Counted from the stretch's first letter, positions 34,745 through 45,772 are shown. The stretch: DNA of 64,000 bases from Cohnella sp. AR92 (GCF_003990975.1 NZ_RZJR01000002.1:282741-346740); one strand, 5' to 3'. A program made the numbers and translations. Notes: a model not told the origin generated them from the letters alone.

Positions 34745-35899
34745 TCACTTCGGCGAATCGGCCGCCAAGCTCTCGATGTTCGTCGAGGCCTTCCACATCA
34801 TGTCCGTGACCTTGCCCTCCGCATCCTTCCAGGAATAATGAAGAACGCTGGAATCCTCTTCCCAATAGATGCTGCTCAGCGTTTCGCTGCTGTGGACGGC
34901 GCTCTGGAAGATCAAGCTGCCATCCTCGTAAGAGTATACGCTCACTCTCTGTTCTCCCGCCGTCGCCTTGTACTTCTGGTCCGGCGAGATCCAAGATAGA
35001 GCGGAGCTCGGCATGACGAACGCGTTGGCGGCCGTATTCTGATCGTATTCAGAACCGCTCGCGATGGCGTCGCCGGTTCCCGCGATACCCTGGCTAATCT
35101 TCATGTCCTTGGCCTTATCATCGGCGGAAGGAACCGCATCGGCTGTCGGCGAAGATTCTTCGCCGGAATCTTCGGAAGAACGGGATGTAAGACTGAGCGA
35201 GTACTCCTGTTCCGTCGATTCCCCGCGACCGTCGCCGGACGAATCCGGAACTGGCGTCTCCCCTCCCGTCTCTCCGTTCTTCTTGGCTTCGGAGAAGGTG
35301 ACATCGACCTTATTCGGAGCGACAAGCGGCGTCGTTGTCGGAGGTAGCTCGCTGGCCTTGTCGTTGGCCTTGTCGTCGGCCATACTCCGCGCGGCAGCCT
35401 CCGGCGACGATGCCGGAGCCGCCGATTCCATCGACTTCGAAGCCTGCGACATCAAGGACGGACTGGCCGAATCATGGTTATCCGAGGAACCGTTAAACAG
35501 CGAAGGCGCAGCCACGATCGCAATGCCGGCGACGAGGCCCGCCGCGATCGCTCCGGCCAGCTTCCGCAGCGGGCCCCGGTTCCGTCGCCGCGAAGATGCG
35601 GCTTCCGAAGGCGATCCATCCGAAGGGGCGACAGAGTCAGCTTCCGCTTGCGCGGCCCGCGCAGCCCGATTCTCGGAGTCGATCTCGTCCAATCTTGGCA
35701 GGATAGAATCGACCAGGCTGAAGGGAGGCGTCACTCTCGGCAGCTCGGCGAGATTCCTCGACAAGAGCGTCAGACGGTCGAACAGAGCCGCGCAGTCCGG
35801 GCATGTTCGAATGTGATCGTTCATTAGCATGGTCTCTTGCGAATCGAGATCGTTGTCGATCGAGCGCTGTATTAGTTCCATTCCTTCATCGCAAGTCAT
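34745..35899 (-). CDS. Zinc-finger (ZAS) anti-sigma factor with long extracytoplasmic domain
   Basis: A 384-residue membrane protein. The ZAS motif is H29-x3-C33-x2-C36 with a further Cys at residue 3, and a single TM spans about 112-132. A Ser/Ala/Asp-rich low-complexity stalk (about 135-285) and a C-terminal region of about 90 residues with WISPDQKYKATAGEQ and VSVYSYEDGSLIF follow; the latter looks like one or two beta-propeller-type blades. It overlaps the sigma gene by 4 bp and should hold that sigma inactive. Such anti-sigmas are usually near 200 residues, so the outer part is unusually large. Confidence 0.87.
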   Translation of the reverse strand: MTCDEGMELIQRSIDNDLDSQETMLMNDHIRTCPDCAALFDRLTLLSRNLAELPRVTPPFSLVDSILPRLDEIDSENRAARAAQAEADSVAPSDGSPSEAASSRRRNRGPLRKLAGAIAAGLVAGIAIVAAPSLFNGSSDNHDSASPSLMSQASKSMESAAPASSPEAAARSMADDKANDKASELPPTTTPLVAPNKVDVTFSEAKKNGETGGETPVPDSSGDGRGESTEQEYSLSLTSRSSEDSGEESSPTADAVPSADDKAKDMKISQGIAGTGDAIASGSEYDQNTAANAFVMPSSALSWISPDQKYKATAGEQRVSVYSYEDGSLIFQSAVHSSETLSSIYWEEDSSVLHYSWKDAEGKVTDMMWKASTNIESLAADSPK

Positions 35900-36444
35900 C
35901 CCCGGACACCTCCTTTCTGGTAATCTCGCAGCAGCGACTGAAGCTGCTGCCTGGCTCGGAATAAATAGGATTTGACGGTGTTTAGAGGCAAATTCAAGGA
36001 ATCGGCGATCTCGTTGTAGGAGAAGTCCTGCATGTATCTAAGGATGATAACCGTCCGGTGGTGCTCCGGCAGCTTGCCGATCGCTTCGCGGATCTCCTCC
36101 GACGCGTAAGACGACATAACCTCCGCCTCGACGTTGTCGATCGACTCGAAGACGAGCTCGTGCTCGTCGATGGACACCGACGGACGAATGCGGCGGAACT
36201 TGTCGATGCACAGATTCGTGACGATCCGCTGAACCCACGTTCGGAATTGGGCCTTCTCTTCATAAGTATGAATCTTGGTATAAATTTTAATCAATGCTTC
36301 CTGAGAAGCATCAAGCGCATCTTGTTCGTTGCCCAGCAAATAATAGGCGGTGCGATACACCTGATTCTCGATTCCGCGGAGCAGCTCCACAAGGGCGTCG
36401 CGATCGCCGGCTTGCGCAGCTTTGATAAGTTCCAGCTCCACCAC
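35896..36444 (-). CDS. ECF RNA polymerase sigma factor (SigW-like)
   Basis: A 182-residue group-4 sigma. Region 2 includes DALDASQEALIKIYTKIHTY and FRTWVQRIVTNLCIDKFRR. Region 4 includes LPEHHRTVIILRYMQDFSYNEIADSL and NTVKSYLFRARQQL. GTG 36444 is chosen because GAGGGGAGGATCTTCT precedes it; a 7-codon longer frame lacks a site. It is coupled to the anti-sigma gene by overlap and probably recognises the promoter at 36473-36499. The orthologue in B. subtilis is not certain. Confidence 0.93.
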   Translation of the reverse strand: MVELELIKAAQAGDRDALVELLRGIENQVYRTAYYLLGNEQDALDASQEALIKIYTKIHTYEEKAQFRTWVQRIVTNLCIDKFRRIRPSVSIDEHELVFESIDNVEAEVMSSYASEEIREAIGKLPEHHRTVIILRYMQDFSYNEIADSLNLPLNTVKSYLFRARQQLQSLLRDYQKGGVRG

Positions 36445-36472
36445 AGAAGATCCTCCCCTCTGCACTTCCCTT

Positions 36473-36499
36473 AACGCAAATGCGCGTCGAAAGGTTGCA
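36473..36499 (-). promoter_or_regulatory. ECF-type autoregulatory promoter
   Basis: On the minus strand TGCAACCTTT (-35, AAC motif, core 36494-36499) and CGTT (-10, 36473-36476) are separated by 17 bp. This resembles Bacillus ECF promoters (TGAAAC, CGTA). It lies 29 bp upstream of the sigma gene start. Confidence 0.5.
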
Positions 36500-36616
36500 C
36501 CAAGCCCCTTGTTAACATAAGGAAATTTGGCGGCATGCTTGTTAATGCTCCTAACAGTCTAGCAAAAAAAGGAGCGTTTGTCTTTTCGCAAAATAGTCTC
36601 TCAACTTAGAGGCAGG

Positions 36617-39334
36617 CTACGGCTCCGCATCGGCTCGTTTGGTCCTGCGGCTAAGCTCCCCCTTGGGTGTCATGCGGTATTGTATCTCCCCGTTCCGATC
36701 CGTCCGAAAATACCGGATGCCCAGCGAATTCAAACGTTCCAGCACGACGGAATGCGGGTGTCCATACAGGTTGTTGCGCCCGGCGGAGATGATAGCCTCT
36801 TGCGGCCGCCATGCCCTTAGCCACGGTTCGGTGGTGGAAGATTTGCTTCCGTGATGCCCGGCCTTCAGCACGTCTACGGCCTTCGCCGATTCGGTCGATG
36901 CGAGCAGCTCCTCTTCCCCTTGCGCCTCCAGGTCGCCCGGAAGCAGGAAGGTTCTCCCGTACAGCGTCAACAACAGGACGATGCTTCGATCGTTCTGCTC
37001 CTTCACGTTCGGGATCGCAGCGTCCTCGCCCTGTCTTGGATAGAGCGCTTGAAGCGAAGCGGTGCGGTCCCAGCTCCAGCTCATGCCTTCGTGAATCGCG
37101 AAGATGGGGATTCCTTTATCGCTTGCAAGCTTGAAGAGCTTCCGAACGGTCTCATCCTGTTTGACCGAACCGTTGATCAGCAGCCGTCTGACCGGAAAAG
37201 CATCCAAGATCGCAGCGGCGCCCCCGATATGGTCCTGGTCCAAGTGGCTTAAGGCGAGCCAATCCAAGCTGCGGACCCCGCGCTGCTTGAGCAGCGGAAC
37301 AAGCGTCTTCTGCCCGACCTCATAAGGGTCGCGCCTAAGCCGCCACTCTTCTTTCCGGCCGAACTGCACCGTTCCTCCGGCGTCGACAAGGCCGTATTTG
37401 CCCGTTCCCGAACGAATAAGAATGGAATCCCCCTGTCCGACGTCGAGAAACTGAACCCTAGCTTCTCCGTCCAGGAAGGCCGGCCGCATTCCCCAAACGA
37501 TCCATAACCCCCATAGGATAACAAGCAGTGGCAGCACCCGGTATCGGCGAGAAGCCGAGCTCCCTTCAACCGCCGTCGGATGGGGATGTATGTCCGCTAA
37601 CGGCAGGGTGTCTCCGTCGGTTCGCGGTCCGGAAGGAATGCCCAATCGTACGGCATCCGCCCGCATCGCGGCGATCAGTCCGGATGCTTCCTTCTTATAT
37701 GTATATAAACGATGGAGAAGGCCGAAAGTCGCGCCGATCAGCGCATAAGCGGAGATTACCCAACCGATCGGCTGCTGCGGCCAGTAGGTTTGAAGCCGGT
37801 TGAAGCCCTCCGTCCAATCGATGGCAAGACTCGTCAGCGAGTTGCACCACGACGCGATCCCCGCCGCAGCCTTGCCAAGCGGATACCACATGCCGCCAAG
37901 CGCCAGAGAAGCCATTCCCAGGGGCATGACGACGAAGCTGATGAACGGGACGAGAATCAGGTTAGCCGGCAGCGAGAGAAGATGGAATTGATGAAAATAA
38001 TACACGGAGATCGGAAAAGAAGTAACGGTAGCGGTCAGAGAAACGGCGAGACCCCCGCGCAGGGACTTCCAGCGGATCAGCGGCCCAAGCCAATCGTTCG
38101 CGACCGGAACGTACAGCAGCAAGCCCGCCGTGACCACGAAGCTGAGCTGGAAGCTGACGTTCTCGACGACCCGCGGCTCCAGCGCCATCATGGCCAGCGC
38201 CGCCGCGGACAGGATGTGCAAGCCGTCCTTGAGCCGGTTGCGCCTGGCCATATAAAGGGCCAGCATCGCCATCAAGCATGCTCTGACCGCGGAAGGCGAC
38301 GCTCCCGTAAGCAGCATATAGAGAGGCAGCGCCGCGATAGCCAGCTCCTGCGCCCGTTCTCTCGGCAGCCTTAGCAGAGCCCCTAGCTGGAGCAGAAGAT
38401 AAACCACGACGCCGACATGCAGTCCCGATATCGCCAGCACATGGGTGAGCCCCAGCCGGGAGAAGTCCGCGTATTGCTCGGGATCCAGATCGTCCTCGAT
38501 GCCGAGCACCAGCCCTTTCATGTACCCTCGGTCCGTCCCCTCGTAGAGCCGGTCCATGATTCGGCCCAGCCCGCTCCTCCAATCATCCGCCCAGCGCTGG
38601 GGCAGCAGCCGCCAGGGAGGATCGGAAGGCAGCGTTCGTACCGAGGCCGCCCCCTCCGCCGATAACGTGTAAGCGATGCCCAGCCCGTTCAAGTAGTCCC
38701 GATAGTCGAAGCCGCCGAAGTTCCCGGCATCCGCCGGAAGCTTCAGCTCGCCGCTGATCTCCGCCTCGTCCCCTCTTCTCCAAGATGCGGCGACGCTTTG
38801 CTCCTCCTGCTCCTCCAGCCAGACGCGCACCAGAAGCTTCTCGCGAACCGGGATGGGCTGCGAGCGGTTCACCTCCGCCGCCTGATCCGTCTCCCGACCT
38901 TCCCTCCCGACTGTCCCTTCTTCCGCCGCTCCCTTCGATCCGAGGGACCGCTCCCCGACAGCCTCCCCGTTCGCGAGAACGATCGAGGCGGCTTTGAATT
39001 CGAACGTCACGACCTCGCCGTCTACGGACGCCGGCTCCGCCAGCCTTCCCCGCACGACGGCCTGCAGCCCGTCTTCGGCGTAAGGGCCGGCAAGCCGAGC
39101 GATCTCGGACCGGCTCCCCGCATCCGCCCATGCCCGCTCTCCGGCCGCCAACGACACCGCCGCCGCGCAAGCTGCGGCGACGCGCCATGCCGACGGAACC
39201 GCCAGCGCGTATGCCGCTAGAAGCAGCAACGCTCCGAGAACGGCCAAGACAACGGACCGCTCCGGAAACAGCGACAGCGTCGAAGCGCCGAAGGTCCAGC
39301 ATGCCGTGAAGGCCACCAACGGCCGTCTGCTCAT
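36617..39334 (-). CDS. comEC: ComEC/Rec2 DNA-uptake channel protein
   Basis: A 905-residue polytopic membrane protein for transport of single-stranded DNA during competence. It has an N-terminal TM pair, an OB-like DUF4131 region, a central competence domain (GLTHVLAISGLHVGVVVYLL, GASPSAVRACLMA), and a C-terminal metallo-beta-lactamase-like domain. The last includes LDVGQGDSILI, LSHLDQDHIGG and LKAGHHGSKSST. A terminator separates it from comEB upstream. The start follows GAGAGGAGAG. Confidence 0.96.
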   Translation of the reverse strand: MSRRPLVAFTACWTFGASTLSLFPERSVVLAVLGALLLLAAYALAVPSAWRVAAACAAAVSLAAGERAWADAGSRSEIARLAGPYAEDGLQAVVRGRLAEPASVDGEVVTFEFKAASIVLANGEAVGERSLGSKGAAEEGTVGREGRETDQAAEVNRSQPIPVREKLLVRVWLEEQEEQSVAASWRRGDEAEISGELKLPADAGNFGGFDYRDYLNGLGIAYTLSAEGAASVRTLPSDPPWRLLPQRWADDWRSGLGRIMDRLYEGTDRGYMKGLVLGIEDDLDPEQYADFSRLGLTHVLAISGLHVGVVVYLLLQLGALLRLPRERAQELAIAALPLYMLLTGASPSAVRACLMAMLALYMARRNRLKDGLHILSAAALAMMALEPRVVENVSFQLSFVVTAGLLLYVPVANDWLGPLIRWKSLRGGLAVSLTATVTSFPISVYYFHQFHLLSLPANLILVPFISFVVMPLGMASLALGGMWYPLGKAAAGIASWCNSLTSLAIDWTEGFNRLQTYWPQQPIGWVISAYALIGATFGLLHRLYTYKKEASGLIAAMRADAVRLGIPSGPRTDGDTLPLADIHPHPTAVEGSSASRRYRVLPLLVILWGLWIVWGMRPAFLDGEARVQFLDVGQGDSILIRSGTGKYGLVDAGGTVQFGRKEEWRLRRDPYEVGQKTLVPLLKQRGVRSLDWLALSHLDQDHIGGAAAILDAFPVRRLLINGSVKQDETVRKLFKLASDKGIPIFAIHEGMSWSWDRTASLQALYPRQGEDAAIPNVKEQNDRSIVLLLTLYGRTFLLPGDLEAQGEEELLASTESAKAVDVLKAGHHGSKSSTTEPWLRAWRPQEAIISAGRNNLYGHPHSVVLERLNSLGIRYFRTDRNGEIQYRMTPKGELSRRTKRADAEP

Positions 39335-39362
39335 GAACAGCTCTCCTCTCGCCTAAGCTAAC

Positions 39363-39402
39363 AAAAAAAGAACCCCGCCGCCCTAAGGCGACGAGGTTCT
39401 TC
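39363..39402 (-). terminator. Terminator between comEB and comEC
   Basis: Minus-strand arms AAGAACCTCGTCGCC and GGCGGCGGGGTTCTT pair (G-T wobbles) and are followed by a seven-base T-run. It implies that comEC transcription is at least partly independent of comEB. Confidence 0.85.
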
Positions 39403-39433
39403 CTCATCCCGATCTTCTTCATTCCAACTAAGC

Positions 39434-39961
39434 TCAAACTGCCGTTAAATCCTGCACCTCGGTATCCGGAGGAGGCGCATAGCCGTCAATCTGGCGGAAG
39501 AGAATGCCTCGCTGCTGCATCAAAGCCGTTACCTTCCCCTGGTCCTTCGGATAGGCCCGATGGTAGACGATCTCTTTGATTCCGCTGTTCGCCAGCATGT
39601 TCGAGCACGTCCAGCAAGGCTGATCCGTGACATAGACCGTCGAGCCCTCCCGATCGATTCGATCGGTGAAGAGCAGCAGGTTCTGTTCCGCATGAATCGT
39701 ACGAATGCAGCGCTGCTTCTTGATGAAGCCGGCCGCTTCGCCGCCTGCCGGAGGCGCCTCGTACTCTTCCACGATCATGCAGCCGTCCTCGGAGCAATCC
39801 GGCACACCCATCGGCGCGCCGTTATACGCCGTCCCGAGCAGCTTCTTGCCCTGCACGAGCACCGCGCCGACATGCCTGCGGGGACAGCGGGAACGAGTCG
39901 AAGCCATAAAGGCGATATCCATGAAGTAAGTATCCCAATCTTTGCGCAGGGTCTGTGCCAT
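39434..39961 (-). CDS. comEB: ComE operon protein 2, dCMP deaminase family
   Basis: A 175-residue deaminase with zinc ligands in HAEQN (His-Ala-Glu) and the PCWTC pair. The extended N-terminus MAQTLRKDWDTYFMDIAFMA is typical of ComEB/dCMP deaminase; the reaction is dCMP to dUMP. The extra DCSEDGCM segment probably forms a second zinc site. ATG 39961 is used; an upstream TTG is less likely. In this genome metY, not comEA, lies directly upstream. Confidence 0.93.
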   Translation of the reverse strand: MAQTLRKDWDTYFMDIAFMASTRSRCPRRHVGAVLVQGKKLLGTAYNGAPMGVPDCSEDGCMIVEEYEAPPAGGEAAGFIKKQRCIRTIHAEQNLLLFTDRIDREGSTVYVTDQPCWTCSNMLANSGIKEIVYHRAYPKDQGKVTALMQQRGILFRQIDGYAPPPDTEVQDLTAV

Positions 39962-40049
39962 CGCCTTCCCAACCTCCAATTGCCGTCTAGATAGGCTGTC
40001 AAGCCCAGGGCGCGAGAGCGCGCCGTCTCCTCTAGGATACCGCGTTCCG

Positions 40050-41381
<1,332 letters not shown>

Positions 41382-41437
41382 TTACCCATTGTCTCACATT
41401 TTTATCCAAGTGAAAAGATAGGAATTAAAAAGTCGTC

Positions 41438-41962
41438 CTATATCGTCACTTGGTCGCGGATCGCGGCGAGCAATTTCGGCCCTATCCCCTTCACTTGCAG
41501 CAGCTCTTCCACGCTTCGGAAAGCCCCATGCTCGTTGCGGTAGGCAACGATCGCTTGCGCCTTGGAAGGACCGATTCCCTTGAGCGCGTCCAACTGATCC
41601 GCCGTCGCCGCGTTCAGATTCAGAAGTCCGCCGGAGGAAGCGACGGTCCCCGAAGTCGGATCATTGGCTGGCGACGGGGAAAAGGAGGCCGATGCATCGG
41701 CGGGTGCGGCAGATTCCGGAGGGACCGCCGGCGAAGCCGGGGAAGACTCCTTGCCTGCGGATTCCGACGGCAATGGGGACGGCAATGCAGCCCCATTCGC
41801 TCGTTCGAGCGCTTCGGCAACCTGCCCGTTCACGGGAGTCCAGCCGGGGACAGCCGCCTCCTTCTGCGGCTGCAAGAACGCCCAGCCTAACATCGCCGCT
41901 CCCGCCAACGCCAAAGCTCCTGCGGCTATTCCTCTTCGATTCCGAGTCGAATGCTTGCTCAT
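41438..41962 (-). CDS. comEA: ComEA-like DNA receptor with helix-hairpin-helix
   Basis: A 174-residue protein with an N-terminal TM anchor (about 11-30) and a long Pro/Ser/Ala-rich linker (about 50-110). A C-terminal double HhH follows (LNLNAATADQLDALKGIGPS, then EELLQVKGIGPKLLAAI). It binds extracellular DNA and hands it to ComEC. The SLBB domain found in B. subtilis ComEA is absent, replaced by the low-complexity linker. Divergent from comER. Confidence 0.9.
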   Translation of the reverse strand: MSKHSTRNRRGIAAGALALAGAAMLGWAFLQPQKEAAVPGWTPVNGQVAEALERANGAALPSPLPSESAGKESSPASPAVPPESAAPADASASFSPSPANDPTSGTVASSGGLLNLNAATADQLDALKGIGPSKAQAIVAYRNEHGAFRSVEELLQVKGIGPKLLAAIRDQVTI

Positions 41963-42069
41963 TTTCTTTTTAACCCTCCTTAAGGATCCTTTTCCGGAAA
42001 AACGTCATGTCGGTCAAGCCATCCCTCATAGAATGTGAAGAAGTTGAAGCTTAAGGGGAGGGGACGAAG

Positions 42070-42906
42070 ATGAGGGTCGGCTTCATCGGCGCTGGCAGCA
42101 TGGGCAGCATGCTGACGGGTTCTTTCATCCGCTCCGGGGCGCTTCGCCCGTCGGACATTATCCTGTCTACCCGTACCTTGTCCAAAGCGAATGCGCTCGC
42201 GAACCGGTACCCCGGCATCCAGATCGCCCCTTCCAATGCGAGTGCGGTTCTAGGTTCGGATCTTGTTTTCCTGTGCGTGAAGCCCTTGGACTTCCGTTCC
42301 GTGCTGCAGGAGATCGCTCCTTCCTTGCAGCCATGGCAGATCGTCGTCTCGATTACGAGCCCGGTCCGGCTCGAAGCCCTGGAACGGCTCATTCCGTCCA
42401 AGGCGGCCAAGATCATTCCGAGCATCGTGAACGAGACGCTGGCGGGCTCCTCGCTCGTCATGTTCGGAAGCCGGCTGGAGGAGCGCGACCGCGCTCTGCT
42501 CTTCCGCTTGTTCTCGGCCATCAGCCGTCCCGTTCAGATCGCCGAGGAAGACGTGCGCGTCGCTTCGGACATCGCCAGCTGCGGACCCGCCTTCATGGCC
42601 AATCTGCTGGAGCAATTCATCGAAGCAGCCGTCTCCACGACGGGCGTCTCCCGCGAGACTGCGACCGTGCTGGCCCGAGACATGCTTCTCGGCACGGCCC
42701 GATTGCTGCAGAACGCCGGTTGTTCCCCGGCCGAGCTGCAGAAGCGGGTATCCGTCCCGGGAGGAATTACCGCGGTCGCTCTGGAAGAGCTGAAGGACGC
42801 CACGAACGGCGCCTTCCTGCGGGTGCTCCAAGCGACTCACGCCAAGTTCGCAGAGGATCTGGAGAAGGTCGACGCGTCTCTTAACGACAGTCAGGATCAA
42901 CCGTAA
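42070..42906 (+). CDS. comER: Late competence protein ComER, pyrroline-5-carboxylate reductase-like
   Basis: A 278-residue protein of the ProC family with N-terminal GFIGAGSMGSML nucleotide fold, CVKPLDFRSVL, and C-terminal SVPGGITAVALEELKD. Divergent position next to comEA identifies it as ComER rather than housekeeping proC. The start follows GGGGAGGGGACGAAG. Its function in competence is unclear even in B. subtilis, and proline synthesis remains possible. Confidence 0.88.
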   Translation: MRVGFIGAGSMGSMLTGSFIRSGALRPSDIILSTRTLSKANALANRYPGIQIAPSNASAVLGSDLVFLCVKPLDFRSVLQEIAPSLQPWQIVVSITSPVRLEALERLIPSKAAKIIPSIVNETLAGSSLVMFGSRLEERDRALLFRLFSAISRPVQIAEEDVRVASDIASCGPAFMANLLEQFIEAAVSTTGVSRETATVLARDMLLGTARLLQNAGCSPAELQKRVSVPGGITAVALEELKDATNGAFLRVLQATHAKFAEDLEKVDASLNDSQDQP

Positions 42907-42914
42907 AGATGACA

Positions 42915-42953
42915 AAAGGGGCGCGCCTCTCCATGAGAGAGGCCGCCCCTTAT
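42915..42953. terminator. Convergent terminator of comER and leuS
   Basis: AAGGGGCGCGCCTCTC and GAGAGGCCGCCCCTT pair around CATGA with a one-base bulge. The minus-strand product ends CCCCTTTTG, so it serves leuS best. Confidence 0.75.
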
Positions 42954-42956
42954 CAG

Positions 42957-45392
42957 TTAGTTGGCTACAATGTTGACGAGCTTGCCTTTGACGGCTATGA
43001 CTTTGCGAATGGTCTTGCCGGAGATCAGCGATTGCACCTTCTCCAGGGAGAGGGCTTGCTCTTGCAGGCCCGCTTCATCGAGGTCGGCCGCAACCATCAC
43101 GCGTTCGGCGATCTTGCCGTTCACCTGTACGACGATCTCGACTTCCGCGTCCACGGTCAGCGCCGGATCGTATTCCGGCCATGGAACGTAGCTGATCGAG
43201 CCCTTGTTCCCGAGACGCTCCCACAGCTCTTCCGCGATATGCGGGGCGGTAGGGGACAGCATCTGCACGAAGTGTTCCATCGCCTGCTTCGGAAGAACGT
43301 CGGTCTTGTAAGCTTCGTTGATGAAGATCATCATCTGGCTGATCGCCGTGTTGAAGCGCAAGCCTTCGTAATCCTCGGTAATCTTCTTGATCGTCTTGTG
43401 CCAAGTGCGGCGGAATGCCTCGTCGCCCGGCACGTCCTGGATCTTCTCGTTCAAGCTGCCGTTATCGTCCACGAACAATCTCCAGACGCGGCCGAGGAAG
43501 CGGTACATCCCTTCGACTCCGTTGGTGTTCCATGGCTTCGTCGCTTCCAGAGGACCCATGAACATCTCGTACAAGCGAAGCGTATCCGCGCCGAATTCGT
43601 TCACGATGTCGTCCGGGTTGATGACGTTGCCGCGGGACTTCGACATCTTCTCGTTGTTCGTGCCGAGAATCATCCCTTGGTTGACGAGCTTGTGGAACGG
43701 TTCCTTCGTCGAGACGACGCCGATATCGTACAGAACCTTGTGCCAGAAGCGGGCGTAGAGCAAGTGAAGCACCGCATGCTCGGCGCCGCCGATGTACAGG
43801 TCGACCGGCAGCCACTGCTTCTGCTTCTCGAAGGAGACGATCTCCTTGTCGTTCTTCGGATCGATGTACCGCAGGTAGTACCAAGAGCTTCCCGCCCATT
43901 GCGGCATGGTGTTCGTCTCGCGGCGAGCCTTGCGGCCGTCCTTGCCGACGTAGTTCACCCATTCGGTCGCGTTCGCGAGCGGGGACTCGCCCGTGCCCGA
44001 CGGCTCGATTCTCTCCATCTCCGGCAGCAGGAGCGGAAGCTCCTCTTCCGGCACGGTCTCCATCGTGCCGTCCTCGAAGTGCAGCACCGGAATCGGCTCG
44101 CCCCAATACCGCTGGCGGCTGAACAGCCAGTCGCGCAGTCGGTAGGTTACCTTGCCTTGGCCCTTGCCGTTCTCTTCCAAGTAGGAGATCATCTTCGCGA
44201 TCGCATCCGGAGTGGACAGGCCGTTCAGGAAGCCGGAATTGACATGCTCGCCGTCGCCGGTGAACGCCGCTTCCTTGACGTTGCCGCCGCTGACGACTTC
44301 GACGATGTTCAGGCCGAACTTCGTCGCGAACTCCCAGTCGCGCTCGTCATGCGCGGGGACCGCCATGATCGCGCCGGTGCCGTAGCCGCCGAGGACGTAG
44401 TCGGCGATCCAGATCGGCAGCTTCTCGCCGTTAACCGGGTTAACCGCATATGCGCCGGTGAAGACGCCGGTCTTCTCCTTGGCCAGCTCCGTACGCTCCA
44501 GGTCGCTCTTGCGCGACGCGAGCTCGATGTATTCCTCTACCGCCGCCTTCTGCCCGGCCGTCGTAATGGCGGATACCAGGTCATGCTCCGGCGCCAGTAC
44601 GCAGTAGGTCGCACCGTACAGCGTATCCGGACGGGTCGTGAACACGGTCAGCGACTGGCCCGCATGGCCCTCGATGTCGAAGCGGACTTCCGCGCCCGTC
44701 GACTTGCCGATCCAGTTGCGCTGCATGTCCTTGATGCTCTCCGACCAGTCGAGCTCCTCCAGGTCGTTCAGCAGGCGCTCCGCGTACTCGGTGATCTTGA
44801 GCATCCATTGGCGCATCGGCCGGCGAACGACCGGATGGCCGCCGCGCTCGCTCTTGCCGTCGATGACTTCTTCGTTCGCCAGCGTCGTGCCGAGCGCTTC
44901 GCACCAGTTGACCGGCACTTCGGCGATGTAGGCGAGGCCCTTCTTATACAATTGGATAAAAATCCACTGCGTCCACTTGTAATAGTCAGGATCGGTCGTG
45001 CTGATCTCGTGGTCCCAATCGTACGAGAAGCCGAGCGACTTGATCTGGCGGCGGAAGTTGTCGATATTGATCTTCGTGAACTCGGCCGGATGACGCCCCG
45101 TCTGGATCGCGTATTGCTCGGCCGGCAGGCCGAACGCGTCCCAGCCCATCGGATGCAGCACGTTGAAGCCGCGCATCCGCTTGAAGCGGCTCACGATGTC
45201 CGTCGCCGTGTAGCCTTCCGGATGGCCGACGTGAAGACCCGCTCCGGACGGATACGGGAACATGTCGAGCGCGTAGAATTTCGGTTTGCCCGCATCGTCG
45301 GTCGTGCGGAAGGTCTTGTTCTCGTCCCAGTAGCCCTGCCACTTGGGTTCGATGCTCTGCGGCTTATAGCCGTGCGGATTGTCTTGCGCCAT
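42957..45392 (-). CDS. leuS: Leucyl-tRNA synthetase
   Basis: An 811-residue class I synthetase charging tRNA-Leu. The HIGH box is HVGHPEG (near residue 55) with upstream [11 protein letters not shown], and the KMSKS box is KMSKSRGN (near 580). The CP1 editing insert ([19 protein letters not shown]) and anticodon-binding domain are complete. The start follows GAGAGGGGTTTACGACA. A T-box leader with a CUC specifier controls expression by uncharged tRNA-Leu. Confidence 0.98.
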   Translation of the reverse strand: MAQDNPHGYKPQSIEPKWQGYWDENKTFRTTDDAGKPKFYALDMFPYPSGAGLHVGHPEGYTATDIVSRFKRMRGFNVLHPMGWDAFGLPAEQYAIQTGRHPAEFTKINIDNFRRQIKSLGFSYDWDHEISTTDPDYYKWTQWIFIQLYKKGLAYIAEVPVNWCEALGTTLANEEVIDGKSERGGHPVVRRPMRQWMLKITEYAERLLNDLEELDWSESIKDMQRNWIGKSTGAEVRFDIEGHAGQSLTVFTTRPDTLYGATYCVLAPEHDLVSAITTAGQKAAVEEYIELASRKSDLERTELAKEKTGVFTGAYAVNPVNGEKLPIWIADYVLGGYGTGAIMAVPAHDERDWEFATKFGLNIVEVVSGGNVKEAAFTGDGEHVNSGFLNGLSTPDAIAKMISYLEENGKGQGKVTYRLRDWLFSRQRYWGEPIPVLHFEDGTMETVPEEELPLLLPEMERIEPSGTGESPLANATEWVNYVGKDGRKARRETNTMPQWAGSSWYYLRYIDPKNDKEIVSFEKQKQWLPVDLYIGGAEHAVLHLLYARFWHKVLYDIGVVSTKEPFHKLVNQGMILGTNNEKMSKSRGNVINPDDIVNEFGADTLRLYEMFMGPLEATKPWNTNGVEGMYRFLGRVWRLFVDDNGSLNEKIQDVPGDEAFRRTWHKTIKKITEDYEGLRFNTAISQMMIFINEAYKTDVLPKQAMEHFVQMLSPTAPHIAEELWERLGNKGSISYVPWPEYDPALTVDAEVEIVVQVNGKIAERVMVAADLDEAGLQEQALSLEKVQSLISGKTIRKVIAVKGKLVNIVAN

Positions 45393-45432
45393 TGTCGTAA
45401 ACCCCTCTCTAACAGTCGAAAAAACGTCTTAA

Positions 45433-45449
45433 GCGGCTCCGGGAGCCGC
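45433..45449 (-). other. Short hairpin between the T-box terminator and leuS
   Basis: GCGGCTCC (45433-45440), one base, then GGAGCCGC (45442-45449) form a perfect stem. On the minus strand it is followed about 8 bp later by TTTTTT, so it could be a second attenuator or an mRNA-stabilising stem. Confidence 0.4.
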
Positions 45450-45473
45450 CAAAACTCGCATAGAAACAAAAAA

Positions 45474-45725
45474 CCTCCCGCCCCAGCGCCGAATTCACGC
45501 TAGGGACGAGAGGATTATTCCCGTGGTACCACCCTAGTTGACGGCTGCCCTGCTTGGGCATCCCGTCCACTCTTCCTTCGTAACGAGAAGGCGACGCCGC
45601 GCTTGCCGCCGAATGCGGGTTACGCGCGGTGGCTCCAAGGCGAGTTCGCGGCTACCGCCAACCGGCTCGCACCGAAGCGCCGGCTCTCTGAATGACGGAT
45701 AACGACTACTGTTCCTTTTCCCAGC
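45474..45725 (-). promoter_or_regulatory. Leucine T-box riboswitch with terminator/antiterminator
   Basis: The conserved T-box AGGGTGGTACCACGG lies at 45521-45535. The terminator pairs CCTCTCGTCCCTAGCG with CGCTGGGGCGGGAGG and ends in TTTTTT (45474-45513). In Stem I, AGAGAG and GGTTGGCGGTAGCC elements precede the specifier, read as CUC at 45642-45644, consistent with leucine. Uncharged tRNA-Leu would stabilise the antiterminator and turn leuS on. Confidence 0.93.
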
Positions 45726-45742
45726 CAAATAAATATGCCCTG

Positions 45743-45772
45743 ATTATAGCCAAACGGTCCAAACGATGTCAA
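45743..45772 (-). promoter_or_regulatory. Consensus sigma-A promoter of the leuS T-box transcript
   Basis: Minus-strand TTGACA (45767-45772), an 18-bp spacer and TATAAT (45743-45748), both perfect. The -35 hexamer contains the stop codon of the upstream TetR-type gene. Confidence 0.9.

Noticed and set aside
36545..36575. GCTCC and GGAGC arms with a polyA stretch upstream of the sigma promoter region as a terminator
   Set aside because: The arms are five bases and the A-run lies inside the loop, not after the stem.
36585..36612. ATAGTCTCTCAACTTAGAGGC as another copy of the hairpin family
   Set aside because: Only the TAGTCTC match holds; spacing and flanks differ. It is a weak stem after comEC without a T-run.
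42909..45503. An 864-codon plus-strand open frame antisense to leuS
   Set aside because: It mirrors the codons of a complete leuS, has no ribosome site at its start and no recognisable domain. Long antisense frames are common in GC-rich DNA and recur here opposite many genes.
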